Shown: one piece after another, positions 7,086 to 12,655 of the stretch
How the letters are laid out: each line of letters opens with the position of its first letter
How positions within the stretch are numbered: position 1 is the stretch's first letter
Position numbers and translations under genes: made by a program
The notes under the pieces: generated by a model
What the model was told of the DNA's origin: nothing
The model's database searches: none
What the model saw: the letters and a program-made list of their open reading frames with translations, nothing else
Assembly (NCBI GenBank): GCA_019242465.1
Contig: JAFAVL010000389.1
Coordinates: 1-12,655, forward strand
Direction: 5' to 3'
Length of the DNA: 12,655 nt
DNA from: Chroococcidiopsidaceae cyanobacterium CP_BM_RX_35
Lineage (GTDB): Bacteria; Cyanobacteriota; Cyanobacteriia; Cyanobacteriales; Chroococcidiopsidaceae

Positions 7086-8297
7086 ATGGGTATAGACCTG
7101 CCCAACTCACTTTTACCTGTACCTTCTAGTCTCTTGCAAGTTACAGAGAGCCCGCCAGCCAACGGCAGCGCTTTTAGTCAACCACTCCTCTTTTCTTTGG
7201 TGATTCCCACCTATAACGAAAGCGCAAATATCCAGCGGATTGTCCAGATATTGAGCCAGTTATTGGATGAGTCTATTCCTGGCAAGTATGAGCTACTTGT
7301 GGTTGATGATGATAGTCCTGACCAGACTTGGGCGATCGCTCAATCTCTCATGGGTGAGTACCCCCAATTACGAGTGATGCGTCGCCAGCAAGAACGGGGA
7401 CTGTCCTCAGCAGTTGTCAGAGGATGGCAGGCGTCGCGGGGGGAAGTTTTGGGAGTAATTGACGGTGACTTGCAGCATCCACCACAGGTGTTGCTGCAAC
7501 TGTTCAAGGCAATTGAGCAAGGTGCAGATTTGGCAGTAGCAAGTCGTCATGTGGAAGGAGGCGGAGTCAGTAGCTGGAGCGCGATGCGACGATTTTTATC
7601 TCGTGGAGCCCAGCTAGTCGGGTTGGTTATGCTACCAGGAGTAGTAGGGCGGGTTTCGGACCCAATGAGTGGTTACTTTCTCGTGCGTCGCCGCAGCTTA
7701 GTTGGGCGGACACTACATCCTCAAGGTTACAAAATTCTCATAGAGGTACTAGCTAGAGGTGCCATATCACAGGTGGCTGAAGTTGGGTATGTATTTCAAG
7801 AGCGCCAGGCAGGCGAGAGCAAGGTCACTTGGAAGCAGTATGTAGATTATCTCCAGCACCTACTCAGCTTGCGCCTATCCTTGGGGCATACTAAGCGCTT
7901 CATTCAGTTTGGGCTGGTGGGTCTAACCGGGGTGTTTGTTGATATGGCAGTGCTTTACTTGCTAAGCGATCCGACGACGCTGCATCTACCCCTAACTCGG
8001 AGTAAGATAGTTTCTGGGGAACTGGCTATTATCAACAACTTTTTGTGGAATGACCGTTGGACTTTTGGTGACGTTGCCGCTGGGCAACAGGGATGGCGTC
8101 AGCGGTGTAAGCGGTTCTTAAAATTCAACATGATCTGCCTGGCTGGGTTGATGCTGAATGTGCTGGTGCTGAATTTGATCTTCAATTTCGTCATTCACAA
8201 TCGTTACATAGCAAACCTAATTGCGATCGCAGTTGCTACTGTTTGGAATTTCTGGGTTAACCTGAAACTTAGTTGGCGAGTGACGCAAGTGAAATGA
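7086..8297 (+). CDS. DPM1-like GT2 glycosyltransferase fused to GtrA membrane domain
   Basis: Two-domain protein of 403 residues. The N-terminal GT2 domain (about 36-262) resembles polyprenyl/dolichyl-phosphate mannosyl- and glucosyltransferases: LVIPTYNES (38-46), VVDDDSPD (72-79), the metal-binding DGD in IDGDLQHPP (125-133), and SDPMSGYFLVRR (191-202). The C-terminal GtrA domain (about 268-397) has a typical opening KRFIQFGLVGL (270-280) and four predicted helices (near 273-293, 305-320, 345-368, 372-395). GtrA proteins are linked to flipping or placing polyprenyl-phosphate sugars, so the fusion may couple sugar loading and translocation (inference). The next internal Met is at 89, past the first GT2 motifs, so the ATG at 7086 is preferred although its ribosome site is weak. 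The first 33 residues look unstructured. First gene of the plus-strand cluster; a HIP1 repeat lies in each domain. Confidence 0.94.
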   Translation: MGIDLPNSLLPVPSSLLQVTESPPANGSAFSQPLLFSLVIPTYNESANIQRIVQILSQLLDESIPGKYELLVVDDDSPDQTWAIAQSLMGEYPQLRVMRRQQERGLSSAVVRGWQASRGEVLGVIDGDLQHPPQVLLQLFKAIEQGADLAVASRHVEGGGVSSWSAMRRFLSRGAQLVGLVMLPGVVGRVSDPMSGYFLVRRRSLVGRTLHPQGYKILIEVLARGAISQVAEVGYVFQERQAGESKVTWKQYVDYLQHLLSLRLSLGHTKRFIQFGLVGLTGVFVDMAVLYLLSDPTTLHLPLTRSKIVSGELAIINNFLWNDRWTFGDVAAGQQGWRQRCKRFLKFNMICLAGLMLNVLVLNLIFNFVIHNRYIANLIAIAVATVWNFWVNLKLSWRVTQVK

Positions 8298-8313
8298 AGC
8301 TGATGATTTAGAG

Positions 8314-8335
8314 TATAATTGTCTATCTTTATAGA
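8314..8335 (+). promoter_or_regulatory. Possible -10 box and small hairpin before the first GT4 gene
   Basis: In the 53-bp gap after the GT2-GtrA gene, TATAAT (8314-8319) matches the -10 consensus but lacks a recognisable -35 box. It is followed by a small dyad, TCTAT-CTTT-ATAGA (8322-8335). This may be an internal promoter or chance; the genes may simply be co-transcribed. Confidence 0.25.
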
Positions 8336-8350
8336 TGTCGCAGTCTTCAT

Positions 8351-9640
8351 ATGCGTGTTCTACTCTTAGCTGATGACTGTAATCCTGACTGGCCTTCTCT
8401 GCCAGTAGTTGCTTACAAGTTTGCTCGAGCAATTGCCAATTATGTTGATGCTGTTGTTGTTACCCAAATCAGGAATAAGCCAAACATTGACCGGGATGGT
8501 TTAGGGAACGCTGAAGTAGTTTACTTAGATACAGAAAGAGTAGCGGCTCCCCTTTACAAGCTTGGATGGATTCTTAGCGGTGGAAAAGATGTAGGCATGA
8601 CATTGCAAAGGGCAATGGGTTATCCGAGCTACTTAGTTTTTGAGGGGTATGCCTGGAGACGCTTTAAGCAGGATTTATACCGAGGGAAATTTGATTTAGT
8701 TCATCGAATCACCCCCATGTCTCCAACCCAGCCTAGCCCGATTGCCAAGTTGTCTCCAATACCCTTTGTATTGGGTCCCCTTAACGGTAACCTACCATGG
8801 CCTAAGCAGTTTCAAGCTGAACAAAAGCGAGAGCGGGAATGGCTAAGCAATTTCCGAAGTGCTTACAAATGGCTACCTTACTATCGCTCTACCTATAGAG
8901 ACTCTGCCTGTATCCTTGCTGCTTTTGAACACACTATTGCTGATCTGCCAGATTCAACCAAATCAAAGACAATCAACTATCCAGAGGTGGGAATCGATCC
9001 AGAGCTATTTAGCTGTCCCAACCGTCACATTCGTGAGCAAATGACTGTCTTATTTGTTGGTAGACTAGTTCCCTACAAATTACCAGAGGTTGTGATTCAT
9101 GCCTTTGCTACTAGCCCTCTGTTGAAGCGGCATCAACTACTGGTTGTTGGAGAAGGTCCAGAACGTCCTAGGCTTGAGAGTATCATTACAGAATATGGTT
9201 TGGCTGAATATGTAAAACTTACTGGCAAAATCAGCCAGGTTGAAGTAGGACAGCTGATGCGCCAGGCAGAAATTTTTGCTTTTCCTTCTATTCGAGAACT
9301 GGGAGCTGGAGTAGTTGTTGAAGCTATGGCCTGCGGTATGACTTGTATTGTCGTAGATTATGGAGGTCCTGCTTCTCTTATTGATTCCAATCGCGGAGTT
9401 AAAGTCCCCATGGGGAATAGAGATGCTCTTATAACTTCTTTCCGGGAGGAACTAGAAAAATTAGTAAATGATTCTAATAAAGTAGAGCAGTTAGGAAAAG
9501 CCGCATATCTGCATGCTATGGAGTACTACTCCTGGGATGTTAAGGCTCAAAAGATGTTGGAAATTTACAACTGGGTTGCTAATCGCCAAGATATCAAACC
9601 TGATTTCTGGAGATCTGAAAAAGATATGACCACAATCTGA
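8351..9640 (+). CDS. GT-B glycosyltransferase, GT4 family
   Basis: Cytoplasmic retaining glycosyltransferase with the GT-B fold, 429 residues. The N-terminal acceptor domain starts MRVLLLADDCNPDWPSLP, a variant of the usual Rossmann strand. The C-terminal donor domain is recognisable from MTVLFVGRLVPYKLPE (231-246), LLVVGEGPERPRLE (263-276), VKLTGKISQVEV (288-299), and FPSIRELGAGVVVEAMACG (311-329), which holds the EX7E pair E316 and E324. FPSIRELGAG replaces the more common PSxxEGFG. Donor and acceptor sugars cannot be deduced. The start is the first ATG of the frame and puts the beta strand right at the N-terminus, but no Shine-Dalgarno is visible. It lies 53 bp after the GT2-GtrA gene, same strand. 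From about 9390 onward the codons are noticeably AT-rich. Confidence 0.93.
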   Translation: MRVLLLADDCNPDWPSLPVVAYKFARAIANYVDAVVVTQIRNKPNIDRDGLGNAEVVYLDTERVAAPLYKLGWILSGGKDVGMTLQRAMGYPSYLVFEGYAWRRFKQDLYRGKFDLVHRITPMSPTQPSPIAKLSPIPFVLGPLNGNLPWPKQFQAEQKREREWLSNFRSAYKWLPYYRSTYRDSACILAAFEHTIADLPDSTKSKTINYPEVGIDPELFSCPNRHIREQMTVLFVGRLVPYKLPEVVIHAFATSPLLKRHQLLVVGEGPERPRLESIITEYGLAEYVKLTGKISQVEVGQLMRQAEIFAFPSIRELGAGVVVEAMACGMTCIVVDYGGPASLIDSNRGVKVPMGNRDALITSFREELEKLVNDSNKVEQLGKAAYLHAMEYYSWDVKAQKMLEIYNWVANRQDIKPDFWRSEKDMTTI

Positions 9641-9705
9641 TGCAGTTGATTAGTCTAAATTGATGTGTTTTAGTTACTCTTTTGATAAAGGGTACCGTGG
9701 AATAA

Positions 9706-9721
9706 CTTTTTTATTAAAAAG
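9706..9721 (+). terminator. Weak A/T hairpin between the two GT4 genes
   Basis: CTTTTTTATTAAAAAG folds into a 6-bp stem (CTTTTT with AAAAAG) around TATT, within a 145-bp gap. With a single G-C pair and no T-run after the stem it is a poor terminator candidate in either direction. It might only mark an AT-rich spacer. Confidence 0.2.
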
Positions 9722-9734
9722 AATGCATTTAATT

Positions 9735-9782
9735 ATGAAAACCCCCAAGCTTATCGTTAAGCAATCGCTTAGCAAGCATTAA
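9735..9782 (+). CDS. Possible 15-residue upstream ORF before the second GT4 gene
   Basis: ATG at 9735 opens a 15-codon frame, MKTPKLIVKQSLSKH, that stops at TAA 9780-9782, three bases before the ATG of the next gene and in the same frame. Its ribosome site is weak (AAAAAGAA about 10 nt upstream). It could be a leader peptide that couples translation to the downstream GT4, which itself has no Shine-Dalgarno, or it may be chance. It overlaps the inverted repeat at 9755-9784. Confidence 0.25.
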   Translation: MKTPKLIVKQSLSKH

Positions 9783-9784
9783 CG
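9755..9784 (+). promoter_or_regulatory. Competing hairpins just before the second GT4 start codon
   Basis: CGTTAA (9755-9760) can pair with TTAACG (9779-9784), ending one base before the ATG at 9786. An inner alternative pairs TAAGC (9758-9762) with GCTTA (9767-9771). A third option uses GCTTA upstream at 9748-9752 with TTAAGC at 9757-9762. These overlap, so only some can form at once, and they could affect ribosome access. Confidence 0.3.
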
Positions 9785-9785
9785 A

Positions 9786-11105
9786 ATGACTTCAACAGCA
9801 AGACAAACTAAATCTTCGACACTAATTGCCTACCTGGTCAATCAGTATCCCAAGGTCAGCCATAGCTTCATTCGGCGAGAAATTGCTGGTCTTGAAGCTG
9901 ATGGAATCCAAATTGTGCGATTTTCGCTCCGTTCTTGCAGCACTGAACTGGTTGATGAAGCAGACAAAATAGAGTTTCAGAAGACACGGGTAGTTCTAGG
10001 CATTGGGATGATAGGCTTACTGCTTAGTTTAATGCGTGTTGTTGTCACTAGACCTAAGCAGTTCCTACAGTCCTTGTGGCTAACACTCAAGCTAGGATGG
10101 CGCTCAGACCGAGGAGTTCTGCGTCATTTTGCTTATCTAGCTGAAGCCTGTGTGCTGCTTGGTTGGTTCTCAGATTTGGGTGTAGCTCATGTCCATGCTC
10201 ACTTTGGTACGAATTCAACTACTGTAGCGATGTTGTGTCAAGAGCTTGGTGGTCCACCCTACAGCTTTACTGTTCATGGTCCTGAGGAATTTGATCGAGT
10301 TGGGGCTCTATCCTTAGTAGAAAAAGTTGAACGTGCTGCTTTTGTGGTGACAGTTAGCTTCTATGGTAAAAGCCAGCTTTATCGCTGGTGTAAATGGCAA
10401 CAGTGGTCAAAAATTCACGCTGTCCATTGTGGTGTAGATGATGGGTTTCTCGCTTTGCCACCTGTCGCTGTACCGACTGTGCCACAGTTAGTCTGTGTTG
10501 GTCGGCTCTGCGAAGCAAAGGGTCAATTGCTTTTATTGGAGGCAATGGGTCAGTTGGTAACTGAAGGGTTGCAGTTTAAGCTAGTCCTGGTAGGTGATGG
10601 GTCTTTACGAACCGAGATCGAAACCCTAGCGACACGACTTGGTTTGCAAGAGCTGGTTAATATCGTCGGCTGGGCAAGCAATTCTGAAGTACGTCAGCAC
10701 ATTCTCGCTTCCCAAGTCATGGTGTTAGCCAGTTTTGCTGAGGGTTTGCCTGTGGTGATTATGGAGGCGCTAGCATTGGGTCGTCCGGTTATCAGCACGT
10801 ATGTTGCGGGAATTCCCGAATTAGTGGAACCGGGTGTTTGCGGTTGGCTAGTACCACCTGGCTCAGTCGAAGCTTTAAAACTGGCGATCCGTACAGCACT
10901 GGAATCGCCACCAGAAAAGCTGGAAGCGATGGGTCAAGTTGGGGCTTTGCGAGTAGCACAACAGCATGACGCTTCTGTAGAAGCTAGCAAATTAGCGATG
11001 TTGTTTCGGTCAACCCTTGGATTGCTACCAAGCCAAGTAGCAAGCAGTCCATTGGTTAAGGGTGTGGATATTGGTTATACGGGCTTTCCTTTATCTAAGA
11101 CATGA
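9786..11105 (+). CDS. GT-B glycosyltransferase, GT4 family, WcaL/exopolysaccharide-like
   Basis: Cytoplasmic GT-B retaining glycosyltransferase, 439 residues. The N-terminal domain resembles colanic-acid-type (WcaL-like) enzymes: YLVNQYPKVSHSFIRREIAG (16-35), HVHAHFG (135-141) and FTVHGPEEFD (161-170). The donor domain shows VCVGRLCEAKGQ (236-247), LVLVGDGSLRTEIE (266-279), VNIVGWASNSEV (291-302) and ASFAEGLPVVIMEALALGRP (315-334), with the EX7E pair E319 and E327, then AGIPELV (341-347). The tail after about residue 412 is extra compared with the usual family end. The ATG at 9786 is bounded upstream by an in-frame stop at 9780-9782, so no longer form is possible. No Shine-Dalgarno is evident. 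Its stop overlaps the next start as ATGA (11102-11105), indicating translational coupling to the acyltransferase. Sugar specificity is unknown. Confidence 0.94.
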   Translation: MTSTARQTKSSTLIAYLVNQYPKVSHSFIRREIAGLEADGIQIVRFSLRSCSTELVDEADKIEFQKTRVVLGIGMIGLLLSLMRVVVTRPKQFLQSLWLTLKLGWRSDRGVLRHFAYLAEACVLLGWFSDLGVAHVHAHFGTNSTTVAMLCQELGGPPYSFTVHGPEEFDRVGALSLVEKVERAAFVVTVSFYGKSQLYRWCKWQQWSKIHAVHCGVDDGFLALPPVAVPTVPQLVCVGRLCEAKGQLLLLEAMGQLVTEGLQFKLVLVGDGSLRTEIETLATRLGLQELVNIVGWASNSEVRQHILASQVMVLASFAEGLPVVIMEALALGRPVISTYVAGIPELVEPGVCGWLVPPGSVEALKLAIRTALESPPEKLEAMGQVGALRVAQQHDASVEASKLAMLFRSTLGLLPSQVASSPLVKGVDIGYTGFPLSKT

Positions 11106-12307
11106 TAAACGATATTCAAAAGGTAAATACTTATTGGCAAGAGCTGGATATTATACGGGGATTGGCTGCCGTCCTGATGGTAATGAATCATTTGGGCAAT
11201 GCGACGCTGACTTCACCCCAGAACAGTGGCATATCAGGAAGTTTAGTCTTTATTGGCAGTTTTGCCCCGGTGCTTTTCTTTTTCGTTACAGGGGTTGGCT
11301 ACGGTCTGCAATCGCACAAGAAGAAAACGAATCGTTGGTATATAACCCTTAACAAAGTCGTAGTCCTGTTCCTTGCCGATCTGTTGCTGCGCTGGAGCCC
11401 AGGAGGATGGCTGGGAATTGATTTTTTTGGGTTTATTGGTCTTTCTAGCTTGGTGCTGGAATTGCTGAGGAATTCAAAATCACCACTAGCCTATTGCCTT
11501 GGAGGTTTTGCTACGATTTCTGCAATGCGCTACTTGGTAGGTCCTGTGCTGCGAGTTTCTGAATATGATCGGCAAGCGTGGGGAATACTGGGCTGGATAT
11601 TTGGCACTTATGCCGCTCCAGGGGTATCTTATCCACTTTCTCCCTGGCTAGCCTATCCACTGGCTGGCTACCTGATTGGTTATGCGGTCGTGCGCTACAG
11701 GGTTTTAATAGAAAAATATCGATCGCAAGTTATTTTTGGTTTGCTCATGCTGGGAGCCATTCCCGCGATCGCTGGAGTTATCATAAACAGGCATGGCTCT
11801 TCCCTTTTTCGTTGGGGAACTGTGTCTTTTGACTTTTATGTCGTGAGTTTTTCTGTAATATTGGCAAGTTTAGCCTTGTCACTTATAGCTTGTGCAGGGG
11901 CTAAGTTAAGGGTGTATCAAAATGCGTTATCGCTGCAAGGTATTGCTTCGTTTGCTGTTGTTCCACTGCACTATTTTCTGATCTACTTGTTGGTCAGCCT
12001 CGGGGTGGTGGGTTTAGGATTACTCAGTTTTTGTCTATTACTGGTAGCTGTTTTGATTGTCAGTTTTTTGTTGGCTCACTCTGTAGAGAGCTTTAGTCAG
12101 TTGCTGCGGCGAATTCAGCAACAGAGACTTGTCTGGAGTTGTCTAGTGGCAATGTTTTTGTTGGCGCTTGGGACTTTAGTTTTGGCTCCAAATCATGCAT
12201 TTTTGGTAATGGCTACTAAAACTTGTGGGCAGATTGTGCTGTGTCTGTTGTTTGTGGTTCGTCCACCGATATTCTCTCACTCCTTACTGCGCCGTCATAT
12301 ACATTGA
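11102..12307 (+). CDS. Polytopic membrane acyltransferase (acyltransferase-3 or HGSNAT/DUF1624-like)
   Basis: Integral membrane acyltransferase, 401 residues, probably adding acetyl or a similar group to the glycan made by this cluster. The N-terminal signature ELDIIRGLAAVLMVMNHLGN (14-33) holds the Arg-Gly (R19, G20) and the likely catalytic His30 typical of these families; it is followed by FFFVTGVGYGL (59-69). About ten hydrophobic helices follow to the C-terminus (for example 105-121, 163-172, 184-197, 210-227, 244-263, 280-303, 306-325, 345-362, 370-386). Acyltransferase-3 (OafA-like) fits best, but the FVTGxGYG and SPWLAYPLAGYLIGY (180-194) segments also recall DUF1624/HGSNAT-type enzymes, so the exact family is open. 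The start overlaps the upstream stop (ATGA). The stop codon 12305-12307 lies inside the -35 box of the next promoter. Confidence 0.88.
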   Translation: MINDIQKVNTYWQELDIIRGLAAVLMVMNHLGNATLTSPQNSGISGSLVFIGSFAPVLFFFVTGVGYGLQSHKKKTNRWYITLNKVVVLFLADLLLRWSPGGWLGIDFFGFIGLSSLVLELLRNSKSPLAYCLGGFATISAMRYLVGPVLRVSEYDRQAWGILGWIFGTYAAPGVSYPLSPWLAYPLAGYLIGYAVVRYRVLIEKYRSQVIFGLLMLGAIPAIAGVIINRHGSSLFRWGTVSFDFYVVSFSVILASLALSLIACAGAKLRVYQNALSLQGIASFAVVPLHYFLIYLLVSLGVVGLGLLSFCLLLVAVLIVSFLLAHSVESFSQLLRRIQQQRLVWSCLVAMFLLALGTLVLAPNHAFLVMATKTCGQIVLCLLFVVRPPIFSHSLLRRHIH

Positions 12308-12332
12308 CAATGTTAAGGTTTTTAAATATAAT
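12304..12332 (+). promoter_or_regulatory. Consensus sigma-70-type promoter overlapping the acyltransferase stop
   Basis: TTGACA (12304-12309) and TATAAT (12327-12332) match both consensus hexamers exactly with a 17-bp spacer. The TGA stop of the acyltransferase is bases 12305-12307, inside the -35 box. The expected transcription start is near 12339, leaving a leader of about 245 nt before the ATG at 12584. It likely gives the next gene its own strong transcription. Confidence 0.7.
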
Positions 12333-12583
12333 TACGCATGTGTAAAATCCGGCTTTAATCATGCTATGTATTACTGCCCAACCAATTTTAATTCATTTAG
12401 GTAGTAGTACTGCTATTTATCTTACCTAGGGTGTTTGGGCAGATAATAACAGTTGCTTGAAGCAATATGTTAAATTTTACACGGAAAATCAGGTCGTCAT
12501 CAGAGGTACCTTTAAAAGTAAAAATTGTTACAAAACAACATTTACAGCAAGTTTAGTTTCATTGTTCGCACTAGGAAAAGCTT
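12308..12583 (+). other. Long leader region before the right-edge gene
   Basis: This 276-bp non-coding region follows the consensus promoter. It contains CTGCCCAA (12374-12381) facing TTGGGCAG (12435-12442), with a nested TAGGTA (12398-12403) and TACCTA (12423-12428), and then the compact dyad TTGCTT-G-AAGCAA (12453-12465). Together they could form a leader RNA fold. None of the stems is followed by a T-run, so a simple attenuator is not evident, and I match it to no known riboswitch. A TTG-started frame at 12457-12645 is rejected as coding. Confidence 0.5.
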
Positions 12584-12655
12584 ATGAGTCTTTTAGGCTC
12601 TATCGTCTTCTTTGGCTGGGCTCCAGTCGTTCTTTATCTGTTTAGTCGGCTGCCA
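12584..12655 (+). CDS. Start of a membrane protein, possibly O-antigen polymerase/ligase type; cut by window edge
   Basis: ATG at 12584 opens a frame that is still open at the window end (24 codons). The visible residues begin MSLLGSIVFFGWAPVVLYLF and form one hydrophobic helix. An AGGA ribosome site (12573-12576) sits 7 nt before the ATG, the best start signal in this part of the window. The N-terminus resembles what I remember of cyanobacterial O-antigen polymerase/ligase-like membrane proteins, and the polysaccharide context and dedicated promoter fit, but 24 residues cannot prove the family. Confidence 0.6.
   Translation, partial: MSLLGSIVFFGWAPVVLYLFSRLP

Noticed and set aside
11578..11832. 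84-codon frame, and others on both strands inside the glycosyltransferase and acyltransferase genes
   Set aside because: All lie within well-supported genes with full-length domain motifs, and their translations show no recognisable features.
12527..12546. GTTACA and TTTACA pair resembling an RpaB HLR1 site
   Set aside because: The two half-sites start 14 bp apart rather than the 10 bp of the HLR1 consensus.
12457..12645. 62-codon open frame near the right edge
   Set aside because: It opens with TTG without a ribosome site and overlaps, in another frame, the better supported gene start at 12584 that has an AGGA site and a hydrophobic N-terminus.
1..12655. Mobile elements, CRISPR arrays, tRNA or rRNA genes
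   Set aside because: No transposase or integrase frame, no regularly spaced repeats, and no tRNA or rRNA-like sequence was recognised by eye.

Overview
The window looks like cyanobacterial chromosome. The cyanobacterial repeat GCGATCGC (HIP1) occurs four times (4115-4122, 7332-7339, 8223-8230, 11765-11772), where well under one copy is expected by chance. The chaperone at the left edge is an HtpG with an extra linker that I recall from cyanobacterial homologues. Gene content and style (wzc-like gene, several glycosyltransferases, a membrane acyltransferase) fit an extracellular or capsular polysaccharide locus. I cannot name genus or species from the sequence.

Layout, left to right. (1) 1-1586, minus: htpG, cut by the window edge so that its C-terminal dimerisation domain is missing. 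(2) 1587-2120: non-coding spacer between divergent genes. (3) 2121-2921, plus: a lone WecG/TagA/CpsF-family (GT26) glycosyltransferase. (4) 2922-2948: an 11-bp-stem hairpin shared by the ends of two convergent genes. (5) 6517 down to 2956, minus: a two-gene operon, a Wzc-type co-polymerase/tyrosine-kinase-like protein followed by a membrane GT2 glycosyltransferase, with an 11-nt overlap. (6) 6518-7085: divergent regulatory region with a good sigma-70-type promoter, a 16-bp palindrome and a widely spaced 13-bp inverted repeat. (7) 7086-12307, plus: a DPM1-like GT2 fused to a GtrA membrane domain, two GT-B (GT4) glycosyltransferases, and a polytopic acyltransferase whose start overlaps the preceding stop (ATGA). 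(8) 12308-12655: a consensus sigma-70 promoter that overlaps the acyltransferase stop codon, a roughly 245-nt leader with inverted repeats, and the first 24 codons of a membrane protein, perhaps an O-antigen polymerase/ligase-type protein.

How the genes may work together (inference): the GT26, GT2 and two GT4 enzymes would add sugars to a lipid-linked repeat or chain. The GT2-GtrA protein may make or use a polyprenyl-phosphate sugar. The acyltransferase may decorate the glycan, and the Wzc-like protein may control chain length and export. No initiating phosphoglycosyltransferase, Wzx flippase, Wza outer-membrane channel or Wzb phosphatase is visible, so the locus probably extends beyond the window, most likely to the right. 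No RNA genes, insertion sequences or CRISPR arrays were seen. The most unusual points are the Asn replacing the second Asp of Walker A' in the Wzc-like protein, its tight coupling to a synthase-like GT2, and the consensus promoter with a structured leader at the right end.
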